A stretch of DNA of 64,000 nucleotides from Haladaptatus sp. R4 (GCF_001625445.1 NZ_LWHG01000011.1:868001-932000), one strand, 5' to 3'. Shown: positions 51,259 to 60,567, counted from the first letter of the stretch. Notes: a model not told the origin generated them from the sequence alone. Numbers and translations are program-made.

Positions 51259-52230
51259 TCACTCGCTTCCGAAGTCGAGAAGCGACCGTTGGTGGCGCAT
51301 CAGCGGACGGGCATCGTATCCGTGTTTCTGGAGGTGCCCCGCGAACTCGTCGGCGAATCCGTGTTGCGTGTAGACGATTTCGGGGTCCACCGCTTCCACG
51401 GTCGAAACGAGCTCGTCGAAATCGCAGTGATCGGAGAGCGGAAACGTCGTATCGTAGCCCCCGCGGTAGCGATAGGAATTCGTGACGGCCCATCCCGAAA
51501 ATCCGACCATCGACCCGCCGACCCGTTCGACGAGGTCCCGAACCCAGTCCGTTCGGGAGCGATTGGATGGGAGCACGACGATTTCGTCGCCCGAGAGCCT
51601 ATTCACGTCGAACGGTTCCGCGTCGAAGATGATGTCCGTCGTCGCCTCGATGGCCTCGTTCACGTTCCGAATCGCGTCGCTGACGACGATGGGGCGGTTC
51701 GTCGCCCGCCGAGCCAGATGCTGGAGTTTCCCCGCCCGTCCGAGCGAGTAGCCGAACAGGAACAGCGGTTCGTCGTGGTCGGCGAGCCAATCGCAGATTT
51801 CGCCCTCCAACTCCTCCTGCGGCGGAAAGCGATACTGCGGGTCGCCGTATGTCGTCTCCATCACCAGCACGTCGGCGGGGACCGGGTCGAACCCGTCGAG
51901 ATACTGTCTGTCCCGAGTCGAGAAGTCCCCGGTGTACAGATACCGTCGGTCGTCCTCGCCCGCGACGAGCGTCGCCCGCGACCCGACGACGTGTCCCGCC
52001 GGGAGGAGTTCGATGCCCGGAACGGTGTCGGTGTACTCGAACTCCGCGCCCGTCCGCGCTCGAACGAGCGCGGCGGTCTCGGCAGAACAGAGCACCGTCT
52101 CCGGCGTCGTCCGAAACGTGTGGTCGGCGTGGGCGTGGCTCACGACGTTCACGTCACCCACGGCGCTGCGGGCGTCCGCGACGATGGTCCGGTCCGTCTC
52201 GATGTGGATGCCGTCCCGCAGTCGAATCAC
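51259..52230 (-). CDS. Metallo-beta-lactamase-fold exonuclease-like protein
   Basis: This protein of about 323 residues has VVSHAHADHTF (MBL zinc motif), LYTGDFSTRDRQYLDGFDPVPADVLVMETTYG and a beta-CASP-type C-terminal DHCDFDELVSTVEAVDPEIVYTQHGFADEFAGHL. It resembles the archaeal mRNA 3'-end processing/exonuclease family but is shorter than aCPSF. The GTG at 52230 (VIRLRDGIHIE) is chosen as the family-like start; the frame is open to 52290. A role in RNA or DNA processing is likely. Confidence 0.82.
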   Translation of the reverse strand: MIRLRDGIHIETDRTIVADARSAVGDVNVVSHAHADHTFRTTPETVLCSAETAALVRARTGAEFEYTDTVPGIELLPAGHVVGSRATLVAGEDDRRYLYTGDFSTRDRQYLDGFDPVPADVLVMETTYGDPQYRFPPQEELEGEICDWLADHDEPLFLFGYSLGRAGKLQHLARRATNRPIVVSDAIRNVNEAIEATTDIIFDAEPFDVNRLSGDEIVVLPSNRSRTDWVRDLVERVGGSMVGFSGWAVTNSYRYRGGYDTTFPLSDHCDFDELVSTVEAVDPEIVYTQHGFADEFAGHLQKHGYDARPLMRHQRSLLDFGSE

Positions 52231-52258
52231 GGTTGTTGAGTTGCTGTTGGGACGCGAT

Positions 52259-52436
52259 GGATTTGAACTCGCCGAGACGGTCCTGCTCATCTCACGTTCG
52301 TCTGCGCGGGCGTGCGACTCGTCTGCTCAAATCCCAGTGAACAGTTTCACTGACACGAGTCGTACGCGCCACCTAGCGGCGTCGCTTACGGAGTTGCGTC
52401 AGTGAAAAGTGCGCTGACTGGGATTTGAACTCGCCG
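52259..52436. repeat. Repeats with T-arm-like GGATTTGAAC motif
   Basis: GGATTTGAACTCGCCG occurs at 52259-52274 and 52421-52436. In between, 52328-52354 and 52398-52427 form an imperfect inverted repeat sharing CAAATCCCAGT and TTTCACTGAC. The reverse complement GTTCAAATCC resembles a tRNA T-loop, but no stem pairs, so no tRNA is called. The 352-base gap (52231-52582) shows no gene. Confidence 0.55.
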
Positions 52437-52582
52437 GGGCGTTCCCGGGATTCAGATGGCTTCACCTGGGGTTCGAGAAGATAGTTGAATAGATGAACAA
52501 CTATTCAACTATCGTGGTATTGCCGATCCCGCATGGCCAGCCAAGCGTTGCGTTGAAGTCGCCGTGACGAACCACTCTCCCT

Positions 52583-53286
52583 ATGGACAAAGCCGACCTC
52601 CGCGACCGAATCTGGACGCAGTTGGAGGACGAGGGAATCGCCCGGTTTCCGTTTCCCCCACACGGTCGGATTCCGAACTTCGCGGGCGCGAAGAAGGCGG
52701 CCGACGACTCGCCGAACTTCCGGAGTGGCAGGAGGCGTCGGTCATCAAGGCGAATCCCGACGCGCCGCAGTTGCCGGTTCGACGGCGGGCGCTCCGGGAG
52801 GGGAAGGTCGTCTACATGGCCCAACCACGGCTCCGCGACGAAAAGCCGTTCATGAAACTCGATCCGGCGGAAATCGAGGACACGGACGCCGCGGCGACGG
52901 TGTCGAAGATGGACGGCTACGCCGAACCCGTCGCACCGGACGACGTTCCCCACGTGGATTTCATCGTCTCGGGGAGCGTGGCGGTGACGGAGGAGGGAAC
53001 CCGGATCGGAAAGGGCGAGGGATACAGCGACCTCGAATTCGCCGTCCTGCACGCGTTGGGGGCGGCGGACGACGACACGACGATCACGACGACGGTCCAC
53101 GAAGTACAACTGGTCGACGACGCGCCAGCGCCGGAACCCCACGACGTGCCGATGGACGTCGTGGTGACGCCCGAGCGCGTCGTTCGGACGGAGACGACGG
53201 TCGAGCGACCGGACGGTATCGACTGGGAGGTACTTCCGGAGGAGAAGATAGAGGAGATTCCGCTCCTCCAGCGATTACGGCCGTGA
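52583..53286 (+). pseudogene. 5-formyltetrahydrofolate cyclo-ligase-like protein, frameshifted
   Basis: The product of about 235 residues has KADLRDRIWTQLEDEGIARFPFPPHGRIPNFAGAKKAADRLAELPEWQEASVIKANPDAPQLPVRRRALREGKVVYMAQPRL, and the cyclo-ligase site GSVAVTEEGTRIGKGEGYSDLEFAVLHALG. The family closes 5-formyl-THF to methenyl-THF. The frame changes near 52705 (one C missing: GCCGAC[C]GACTC). The rest is intact. It starts at ATG 52583. Confidence 0.8.
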
Positions 53287-53382
53287 TTTGAGACCGGGTT
53301 GTCGTCGCAACCGGAGTGCAACGAACGCTTGTCCGAGGGAGACGAGCAAATAACGAACCGTGAGCGCGGCGAGTGCGTTGAC

Positions 53383-54432
53383 ATGCGCCGCGACGTTCCG
53401 ACGCTACTCACGATTCCGACGCTACTCACGACGCTGCTCGTCGTTTCGCTGGTCGTCGTCTCCCTCACCGCAGGTGCTGGAGGTGCTGGAGTCCGCCCCG
53501 CTGCGGGGCAGGAAAACGCCGCCAACGGCACGGGGATCGACAGCTGTACGACAATTTCGTCTCCCGGTCGCTACACGCTCACCGGCGACATTCGAAACGC
53601 GACGATCGGTACGTGCCTTCGAATCACGGCGAACGACGTGACGCTCGACGGACGCGGGCATCGAGTCGACGGCGTCGGTGCGTTCGGTACCTCCGGCGTC
53701 CTCGTGACCGGCGGGTCGAACGTCACGGTTCGGAACGTGGGGGCGACCGATTGGGACGACGGAATCCGGTTCGTCGGAACCCGGAACGCGAGGGTGGCCG
53801 AAACGACCACCGCCCGCAACCGCGTCGGACTGTCCCTCGTCTCGTTTCGGGATAGCGAGGCTGTGGACAACGTCGCCCGCTCGAACGCCGTGGCTGGCGT
53901 CTTCCTCGTCGGCAGCAGTTCGAACAACACTCTCCGAAACACCACGGTGCGCGACAACGCCCTGGTCGGCGTCCAACTCGTGGAAGCCACTCGAAACACC
54001 GTCGTTGGCACCGTCGCGCGCAGAAACGAGTTCGGCGTCGCCCTGCTTGGTGCCAACCGAAACACCGTCCGCGGGAGCGTGGCGACCGGAAACCACATCG
54101 CCGGACTGTGGCTCTCCGCGGCGAGCGACAACCGAATCCGCGAGAGCCGCGTTTCGAACCGATTCTACGGCATCTACCTCGCCGACGGCGCGCGGAACAA
54201 CACGGTCGAGTCGAACGTCGCCCGTGGAAACTCCGTCGGCGTCCGGTTGCGGTCGAGCCACCACAACGCCATCCTCGGCAATCGGCTCGTGAACAGCCGA
54301 GACGCTGGAATCCTTCTCATTTCGAGCGACCGAAATCGCATTATCGGAAACCGCGGAACCGGAAATCGACGGGGAATCGCCGTTTCGTCGTCGTCCGACG
54401 GAAACACGCGGTCGAACAACTCCGTGGACTAG
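53383..54432 (+). CDS. NosD-type right-handed beta-helix exported protein
   Basis: This 349-residue protein has an N-terminal hydrophobic signal (about residues 8-32), then a parallel beta-helix built of about 12 repeats of the NosD type (N-x-T-x-x-x-N, e.g. NVTVRNVGATDWDDGIRFVGTRNARVAETT and NNTLRNTTVRDNALVGVQLV). The fold binds carbohydrates or nucleic acids on the surface, or assembles metal sites. It has two cysteines (DSCTT and GTCLR). It starts at ATG 53383. No nos operon is near, so an adhesin or enzyme-like surface role is plausible. Confidence 0.82.
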   Translation: MRRDVPTLLTIPTLLTTLLVVSLVVVSLTAGAGGAGVRPAAGQENAANGTGIDSCTTISSPGRYTLTGDIRNATIGTCLRITANDVTLDGRGHRVDGVGAFGTSGVLVTGGSNVTVRNVGATDWDDGIRFVGTRNARVAETTTARNRVGLSLVSFRDSEAVDNVARSNAVAGVFLVGSSSNNTLRNTTVRDNALVGVQLVEATRNTVVGTVARRNEFGVALLGANRNTVRGSVATGNHIAGLWLSAASDNRIRESRVSNRFYGIYLADGARNNTVESNVARGNSVGVRLRSSHHNAILGNRLVNSRDAGILLISSDRNRIIGNRGTGNRRGIAVSSSSDGNTRSNNSVD

Positions 54433-54445
54433 TTTCGTCGAACGC

Positions 54446-55444
54446 TCACACGTCAGCGTACTCGCGGGCGAACACCGTGAGCAGGATGCGGAGCATCCCG
54501 AGGACGATGGGACCGAAGAACAGCCCCATGAAGCCGAACACGTAGACGCCGCCGAAGATGCCGACGACGAGGATGCCCGGATTCAGCTTCGCCTCCCGCC
54601 CGCTGACGATCGGTCGAAGGTAGTTGTCCGAGAGGCTGATGACGAAGGTGCCGTAGAGGAACAGGAACCCCGCCGCAACCGGCCGATTTACGAGGAAGAG
54701 ATACGCTGATGCCGGGAGCCAGATGACGGAGGCACCGACGAGCGGAAGCAGGGAGAGCAGCGTCGTCACGACCGTCCAGAACACCACGCCCGGGACTCCC
54801 GCGATGACGAAGCCGATGCCGGTCAGGATGCCCTGTACGATTGCGACGAGGACGTTGCCGACCAACACGCCCCACATCACCCGGTCCATCTCGGAGTACA
54901 GTTCGTCCTGTACGTCGTCGTGGAGGGGCGTACACCGGCGAATCCAGCCGACGAACTCCTCGCCGTCGGTGAGCAGGTAGTAGAGCACGAACACCATCAC
55001 GGTGAGACCGATGAGGGCGTTCGAGACGCCGCCGAAGATACCGAGCGCGTTGTCCACCAGACGTGAGGAACTTCCCGCTGGCAGGAGTTCCTGTAACGTT
55101 CGACCGTGGATGGTGACGCCGGTGTATCGTTCGACCAACGCGATGAGTTCGGCGACCTGCTGGTCGCCGCGAGCGATCACTCGGATGAGCGTGATCGCCT
55201 GCCGGGCGGCGATTGCCAGGAGCGCCGTGACGGGAACGAGGACGACGAGCGTGGTGAGGACGAGGAGCGAGAGTGCGGATACCCGAGTGCCGACGCGGTG
55301 TTTCAACCGGCGTTGAACGGGGAACAGGACGTATCCCAACAGGATTGCGGCCAACACGTACTGGAGAAACGGTTTGACGAGCAGAATTGAGAGGAGGCCG
55401 AACACGGCGATGAGAAACAGTAGGAATCCGCGTTCCCGATTCAT
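54446..55444 (-). CDS. AI-2E-family transporter (TqsA/PerM-like)
   Basis: This 332-residue membrane protein has about eight membrane segments: VLAAILLGYVLFPVQRRLK and a C-terminal SDNYLRPIVSGREAKLNPGILVVGIFGGVYVFGFMGLFFGPIVLG, the AI-2E (PerM/YhhT) signature. Its substrate is unknown (relatives export AI-2 or transport ions). It starts at ATG 55444. It is convergent with the beta-helix gene, with 13 bases between. Confidence 0.9.
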   Translation of the reverse strand: MNRERGFLLFLIAVFGLLSILLVKPFLQYVLAAILLGYVLFPVQRRLKHRVGTRVSALSLLVLTTLVVLVPVTALLAIAARQAITLIRVIARGDQQVAELIALVERYTGVTIHGRTLQELLPAGSSSRLVDNALGIFGGVSNALIGLTVMVFVLYYLLTDGEEFVGWIRRCTPLHDDVQDELYSEMDRVMWGVLVGNVLVAIVQGILTGIGFVIAGVPGVVFWTVVTTLLSLLPLVGASVIWLPASAYLFLVNRPVAAGFLFLYGTFVISLSDNYLRPIVSGREAKLNPGILVVGIFGGVYVFGFMGLFFGPIVLGMLRILLTVFAREYADV

Positions 55445-55516
55445 GCCGGAGAAACGACGGGAGGGCGTATAAATCAGCACGAAGGACGTCGAATGGAGTC
55501 CGGGGTACCGAAGCGT

Positions 55517-58249
55517 TCAATCGTCGAACTCGATCTCGATATCGTCCTCCAACGCGTCCAACGTCCGAACCGCCGATTCGACCTCGCCCTTCGTTCGGCG
55601 GGCCGATTTCATCGTCCGTGCGATGGTCCGTATTCGCTCGGCACTCACGTCGAGGTCGAGCACGTCGATGATCACGTCGTCGATGGCGGTTTGTCCACCG
55701 TCGTCGCCAGCGGCTAATCGCTCGAATCCCTCCCGAACCGTCGCTTTCTGCTCGTCCGTCAACGCTTCCGGGTCGACGACGCGAAGGGTTCGAAGGTCGG
55801 AACTGGAGAGGTTGATCGCTCCCCCACCCGTCACCCTCCCGTGGCTCTCGATCACGACCTTCGAGAGACTGGCGTTCAACAACCCGAGCAGGAGCGTCAC
55901 GTCCCCCTGTCGAGGGTGAACGAGCAGGAATCGGTTGCTGGCAACGACTTCCCCATCGGTTCGGAAGAAGAACCGACGTGTGTCCATCGCCTGCGGGCAG
56001 ACGATGGGTGCCGTTTTGCCGTCCAGTCCACCCATCGCGAACCACGGGTCGTTGATCCGCACCGAGTCGTTCGTGCTCGATGGATGGTCGTCGGCCCATC
56101 GAAGATAGGCGGCCACGCCGTCGTGGCCATCCCGTTCGAGCGCCGCGATGACGCGAGTTTCGCTGGAAACGGCGGCGACATCGTCGCAGTCGTCCCCATC
56201 GACGGATTCGGACGAGGAGAGCACCGTCTCCGAGTAGTCGGCCACGTCCAGCATCCACTTCTCCGCGTCGTCCACCGAGTGCTCGTACCCATCGACTTCC
56301 TTCACGCTCTTTATCGCCGGACGGAGGAATCCGTCCTCGACTCGGCGGACCCAGTCATCGTCCGTATCGAGGATGAAGACGGGGTTCGCTCCGGTCTTCT
56401 TTCCTCGCGTGACGGTGGCAATCTCGGACAGCGAAACCGTCTCGGCGTGTTCGAGAACCGCGGTGTAGAGTGCCGGAGCCGTGACGTAGTGATGCAATTT
56501 CCCGCCGAGACGCGCCGCCAGATGCGACTGAGCGACGGTAATTGTCCGATGGCTCCGTTCGCTGCTGATTCGAAGGTTCCCGGAACCCGTCGCGTCACGG
56601 TCGATCACGTCGATGACGTCGTCCGGGCCCATCCGCTCGTTGAGACGGACGAAGTTCGTCCGCGTGTTCCGTCGTGTCGTCGCGTCGTCGGTCCGTTCCA
56701 ATAGCAACAACACCGTGTCCACGAGCGCATCCTCGAACAGGCGGTTTCGAAACCCGACCACCGCTTCGACCTTGTAGTGGTCGTAGAGGAATCGCTGCAG
56801 CGACGGACCGTAATCCGCGGTCATCCACTTCGTCGGCACGATCCACGCCACCCGTGCGCCCTCCCGAAGAAAGCCCGTGACGTGCGTCAGAAAGTAACAG
56901 TACAGATCGCTCCGTCCGTCGAGCGCTGCCCCCGAATCCAGCGCTTCGAGATGCTCGCGGAAATGCTCCCGATCCGTGGCGATGGACTCCTGTCGAACGT
57001 AGGGTGGATTCGCAACCGTCGCGTCGAACGTTCCGACGGCTTCCGGGTCGAGATCGAAGAAGTCACGGTGATGCACTAAGCGTTCGTCCGCCGGTTCGTG
57101 GCGGTTTCGCGCCGCCAGGTTCAACTCGGTCAGTCGAAGCGGGAACTCGTCGATATCCACGGCCGTGAGTTGCCGAAGCAGATTCCGATGCGAACGGTTC
57201 CCCGACCCCAACGCATCCAGTCGCTTGTAGGCCTCCACGAGAAGCGACCCGGACCCGCTCGCCGGGTCGAGTACCCTGTCGCTCGGTGACCGAACCGCCC
57301 AGCGGGCGAGCAGTCGCCCGATTTCGTCCGGCGTGTAGAACTGGCCGAGTTCCGCCCGTTCCTCGGCCGGGATGAGCTTCTGGTACACACGCCCGAGAAC
57401 GTCGGTTTCGATGTCGTCCAACGGTTCGCGCTCGACGCTCTCCGCGAATTCTCGCAGGCGTTCCAGCGTCCCACCGTCGTTCGGTATCTCGCTCCAAAAC
57501 CCGTCGTTCGAATCCTTCCACGCCTCGGTTGCAAACCCCTCTCTCGCTTCGCTCGGTTCACGGTCGCCATCCCGAAGGTATCCATCGAACGCGATGCGTG
57601 CCACCAGTAAACAGCCGTACTGTTGGGCGGCGATCCGAACCGCTCGGTCGAAATCAGAATCGAGGGGATAGCCGTTTTCGTCCGCCCACGTCGCCATCGA
57701 GTCGTGAAAGCCGTCGTCCTCCTCGAACGCGTCGGCGATGAGCGACTCGTATCGCGGCACGAGGGTGGCGTGAAAGCTTCGAAGCCGACCGACGAAGAAA
57801 TCGCCGAACCGAACCGGCGATTCCGTGCCCTCCTGTAGCGCCACCGCGTCCCGAAGGAGTTCCCCGCAGAATTCGGCCATCGACCGGGTTCGCAGGTCGT
57901 ACCCTCGCCGGGTGAACTCCGAGACGTCGGTCGTCGGGGATGCGCTCTCGGAGTTCGGACGGCGAAAGAGGAACGCGTCGTTCTCGTTGACCGTCGCAAA
58001 GACGCGGGTTCCGTTCTCGATGGCACGCTGCTGTCCTCGCCCGACCACGTCGTCCGAGTGCGGGTCCACATCGGACGGCACCGCTTCGAGTACGACGGCG
58101 TCACGACGGGACGACGGAACGAGAACGCTCGCGCTGTCGCCGTCCGCACGAGGTTCGTCGTCGGGAACCTCGAACGGCGTCTCGTGTGCCGAAACGTACG
58201 TCGCCATCTCGGAACGGAGACGGGAACGAAACACGAACGCCGAGTCCAT
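55517..58249 (-). CDS. Large N6-adenine DNA methyltransferase (type IIG/Eco57I-like)
   Basis: This 910-residue protein has an N-terminal region (about 1-270) whose strand-like pattern (SVLVPSSRRDAVVLEAVPSDVD, RVFATVNENDAFLFRR) looks like a type-I HsdR or IIG nuclease fold with the catalytic ExK not intact. The methylase core has motif I DPASGSGSLLVEAYKRL and motif IV VANPPYVRQESI (NPPY, N6-adenine). The C-terminal domain has the TaqI-like recognition pattern (VTRGKKTGANPVFILDTDDDW). No separate nuclease or specificity gene flanks it, so it may act alone as an epigenetic methylase. ATG 58249 preferred. Confidence 0.85.
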   Translation of the reverse strand: MDSAFVFRSRLRSEMATYVSAHETPFEVPDDEPRADGDSASVLVPSSRRDAVVLEAVPSDVDPHSDDVVGRGQQRAIENGTRVFATVNENDAFLFRRPNSESASPTTDVSEFTRRGYDLRTRSMAEFCGELLRDAVALQEGTESPVRFGDFFVGRLRSFHATLVPRYESLIADAFEEDDGFHDSMATWADENGYPLDSDFDRAVRIAAQQYGCLLVARIAFDGYLRDGDREPSEAREGFATEAWKDSNDGFWSEIPNDGGTLERLREFAESVEREPLDDIETDVLGRVYQKLIPAEERAELGQFYTPDEIGRLLARWAVRSPSDRVLDPASGSGSLLVEAYKRLDALGSGNRSHRNLLRQLTAVDIDEFPLRLTELNLAARNRHEPADERLVHHRDFFDLDPEAVGTFDATVANPPYVRQESIATDREHFREHLEALDSGAALDGRSDLYCYFLTHVTGFLREGARVAWIVPTKWMTADYGPSLQRFLYDHYKVEAVVGFRNRLFEDALVDTVLLLLERTDDATTRRNTRTNFVRLNERMGPDDVIDVIDRDATGSGNLRISSERSHRTITVAQSHLAARLGGKLHHYVTAPALYTAVLEHAETVSLSEIATVTRGKKTGANPVFILDTDDDWVRRVEDGFLRPAIKSVKEVDGYEHSVDDAEKWMLDVADYSETVLSSSESVDGDDCDDVAAVSSETRVIAALERDGHDGVAAYLRWADDHPSSTNDSVRINDPWFAMGGLDGKTAPIVCPQAMDTRRFFFRTDGEVVASNRFLLVHPRQGDVTLLLGLLNASLSKVVIESHGRVTGGGAINLSSSDLRTLRVVDPEALTDEQKATVREGFERLAAGDDGGQTAIDDVIIDVLDLDVSAERIRTIARTMKSARRTKGEVESAVRTLDALEDDIEIEFDD

Positions 58250-58362
58250 GGTCCGTGAATCATCGGCGTGATTCAAGAAGTTTCCCCGAGTTCAGCGGAT
58301 ACGCTTTGCCAAACTGGTGGTAAAAAAGGAACCGCAGTGAAAATCGGAAGTCTGTAACGACC

Positions 58363-59838
58363 TTATCCGCCGAACATCTCGCGCATCATCGGATGCATCT
58401 CCATCAGCTGTTCCTCCGCGATCTCCTCGTACAGCTTGTACGTGATGGACACCGCGAGCAGCAGCGAGGTACCGGAGGTGCTACCGATGGTACCGAGCAT
58501 GTTCGCCAGGACGGCCAGCAGGCCGACCAGCGCGCCGCCGAGGACGGTAACCTGCGGGATGTACCGCTCCATCACCTTCTCGATGACGCCCGTGTTCTGG
58601 CGGAAGCCGGGAATCTGCATCCCGGAGTTCTGGATCTGTTTCGCGGTCGATTCGGGACCCATGTCCGCCGTCTCCACCCAGAAGACCGCGAAGATGGCCC
58701 CGCCGATGACCATGAATCCGAGGTCGAGACCGACGCGGATCAGGACCTGCCACCACGCCTGTGAGAGGGCATTAGACCACCACATCCACTGATTGGGGCT
58801 CTGGATGGGTGCGAGGTAGTAGAACAGCCCTCCGACCGGCTGCCCATATTTGTCGAAGTCACCAAGCCACATTGGCATGCTCTTTCCGAGCTGACTGTTC
58901 AGGATGCGCCCGAGGAACTGGATATTCGCCTGCAGGGCGCGGACGAGGATCATCGGCAGGACGCTCGCGTAGATGAGCTTCACGGGGAAGCGACCGCGTG
59001 CGCCTTTCACCCGTGCGTGGCTCAGCGGAATCTCGACGCGCACGCTCTCCGCGTACACGACGACGATGAAGATGAGTATCGTCGTGGCGAGCGCGATGAT
59101 TTGCCCACCGCCGAACAGGAGGTACTGGATACCGCCCGCCGTGAGCAGCGAGACGTTCTCCGCGTTCCCGGTGATGATGTCTATCCACTGCGGGATGAGG
59201 CCGGTGTAGGTACCGAGGCCCTCCGGCGAGATGAGACCGCCGACGAGGCTCTGGCTGACGTTGGCGACGATGAACAGCCCGATACCGCTCCCGACACCCC
59301 ACTTGCTGACGATCTCGTCCATGAACAGGATGAGGATCGCGCCGACGAAGATCTGGGCGAAGATGAGCCACTGGACGCCGAAGTCGCCGATGCCGAGGCT
59401 GGCAGCGACCTGGTCGTTCACCGGTAGGAACCCGCCGATGAACACCATCGGCAGCCCTTCGAGACAGACCATCACGACGACCAGCAGCTTTTGTAGGCCC
59501 TGATAGAGCACTTGGTCGCGTGGGTCGTCAGTGTCCAGTCCCAACAGGTCCGCACCGCCGAGCAACTGGAGGACGATGCTCGCGGTGACGATCGGTCCGA
59601 TACCGAGGTGCAGGACAGTTCCTTGTCCACCGCCGAGGATCGAACGGAAGTTACCGAAGATATCGGCACCTTGGTCTGCCCCGTACAGGAAGACGTTTGT
59701 CAGGAAGAAATACAGCAGTAACACTCCCCCCGTCCACATCAGCTTGCGCTTGAAGGGTATGTGTCCCTCCGGGCGCTGGACGGATGGCATTCGTGTGAGG
59801 ACTGGTTCAGCAGTCTCTTTCCAACCCATGTTCAACAT
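58363..59838 (-). CDS. secY: Sec translocase subunit SecY
   Basis: This 491-residue channel protein has ten membrane helices. The start region reads MGWKETAEPVLTRMPSVQRPEGHIPFKRKLMWTGGVLLLY; the cytosolic loop carries YAESVRVEIPLSHARVKGARGRFPVKLIYASVLPMILVRALQANIQF. It forms the Sec channel with SecE/SecG for membrane insertion and export. Two starts are possible (59829 and 59838); the GGGAGGTG ribosome-binding site at 59846-59853 has the right spacing for the ATG at 59838. The following 240 bases hold its promoter (ATTATACTA near 59898) and no gene. Confidence 0.95.
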   Translation of the reverse strand: MLNMGWKETAEPVLTRMPSVQRPEGHIPFKRKLMWTGGVLLLYFFLTNVFLYGADQGADIFGNFRSILGGGQGTVLHLGIGPIVTASIVLQLLGGADLLGLDTDDPRDQVLYQGLQKLLVVVMVCLEGLPMVFIGGFLPVNDQVAASLGIGDFGVQWLIFAQIFVGAILILFMDEIVSKWGVGSGIGLFIVANVSQSLVGGLISPEGLGTYTGLIPQWIDIITGNAENVSLLTAGGIQYLLFGGGQIIALATTILIFIVVVYAESVRVEIPLSHARVKGARGRFPVKLIYASVLPMILVRALQANIQFLGRILNSQLGKSMPMWLGDFDKYGQPVGGLFYYLAPIQSPNQWMWWSNALSQAWWQVLIRVGLDLGFMVIGGAIFAVFWVETADMGPESTAKQIQNSGMQIPGFRQNTGVIEKVMERYIPQVTVLGGALVGLLAVLANMLGTIGSTSGTSLLLAVSITYKLYEEIAEEQLMEMHPMMREMFGG

Positions 59839-60078
59839 CAATTCGCACCTCCCTACATGTATCTCCTTCGACTCGCATCACAGACAAAAATAGATAGTAT
59901 AATGTAGCGAGGGGGCCACAGAATACGGTCTCGGGCGGTTTAGGGTAATCCGAGAAACGGCCACAAAGTTTTAAGCTCGAAGCCGCACTTCATTCCTGGT
60001 TCGGAGAATCGCAATTATATTCCGATCAGCGTTACTACTCGATAGGGAACTGCATCAAAAAACGGTCAACGAACGGAG

Positions 60079-60567
60079 TTATTCCGCGTCGTCTTCGTCT
60101 TCGCTTTCGCCGAACTCCTCTTCCTGGGCCCGGTCGCTCAGGACGGCGTCGCCGTCCGCTTCCTCGATGAGTTCGACCGCGGATGCCGAGAAGGCGTCCG
60201 CAGTGATGTCGAGGCTGTTGCGAACCTGACCGCTGCCGAGCACCTTGACGGCGTCAGCGTCCCAGCCGTCGTCGACGACATCGCGTGCGTCGAGCTGGTA
60301 GCCGTCGTCGGTCTCCTCGGCGACTCCCTCGGCCGCGTACAGCGCGGCGTCTTCGTCGAGTTTCTGCACGGAAACGGTGAGCACCGTTTCCTTCGAGTCT
60401 TCGGGTCGGGAGAACCCGTGCTTTCCGAGCGGTTCGTAGTTGTGGAACTCGTGTTTTGCGCGACCGGCGCGTCCGCGACCACCACGGTGTCCGGCACCGC
60501 GGCGGTTCTTGTGGGTTCCGCCCCCGTGCGTCCGCGAGCCACGCTGGCGTCGTTTCTTGCTCGTCAT
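60079..60567 (-). CDS. rpl15: 50S ribosomal protein uL15
   Basis: 162 residues. The family start KKRRQRGSRTHGGGTHKNRRGAGHRGGRGRAGRAKHEF is intact (uL15 Gly/Arg-rich rRNA-binding tail), with an acidic C-terminal tail EESEDEDDAE-like typical for haloarchaea. It is the last spc gene before secY, followed by a T-run (minus strand) and the 240-base secY promoter region. Confidence 0.96.
   Translation of the reverse strand: MTSKKRRQRGSRTHGGGTHKNRRGAGHRGGRGRAGRAKHEFHNYEPLGKHGFSRPEDSKETVLTVSVQKLDEDAALYAAEGVAEETDDGYQLDARDVVDDGWDADAVKVLGSGQVRNSLDITADAFSASAVELIEEADGDAVLSDRAQEEEFGESEDEDDAE

Noticed and set aside
52328-52427. A tRNA gene
   Set aside because: T-loop-like string only; acceptor, D and anticodon stems do not pair.
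52501-53142. Minus-strand frame opposite the cyclo-ligase
   Set aside because: The plus strand carries the family match in two joined frames; the minus frame is low-information.
54453-56258. Arg-rich minus-strand frame across the AI-2E transporter and methylase ends
   Set aside because: A shifted-frame shadow of both real genes.
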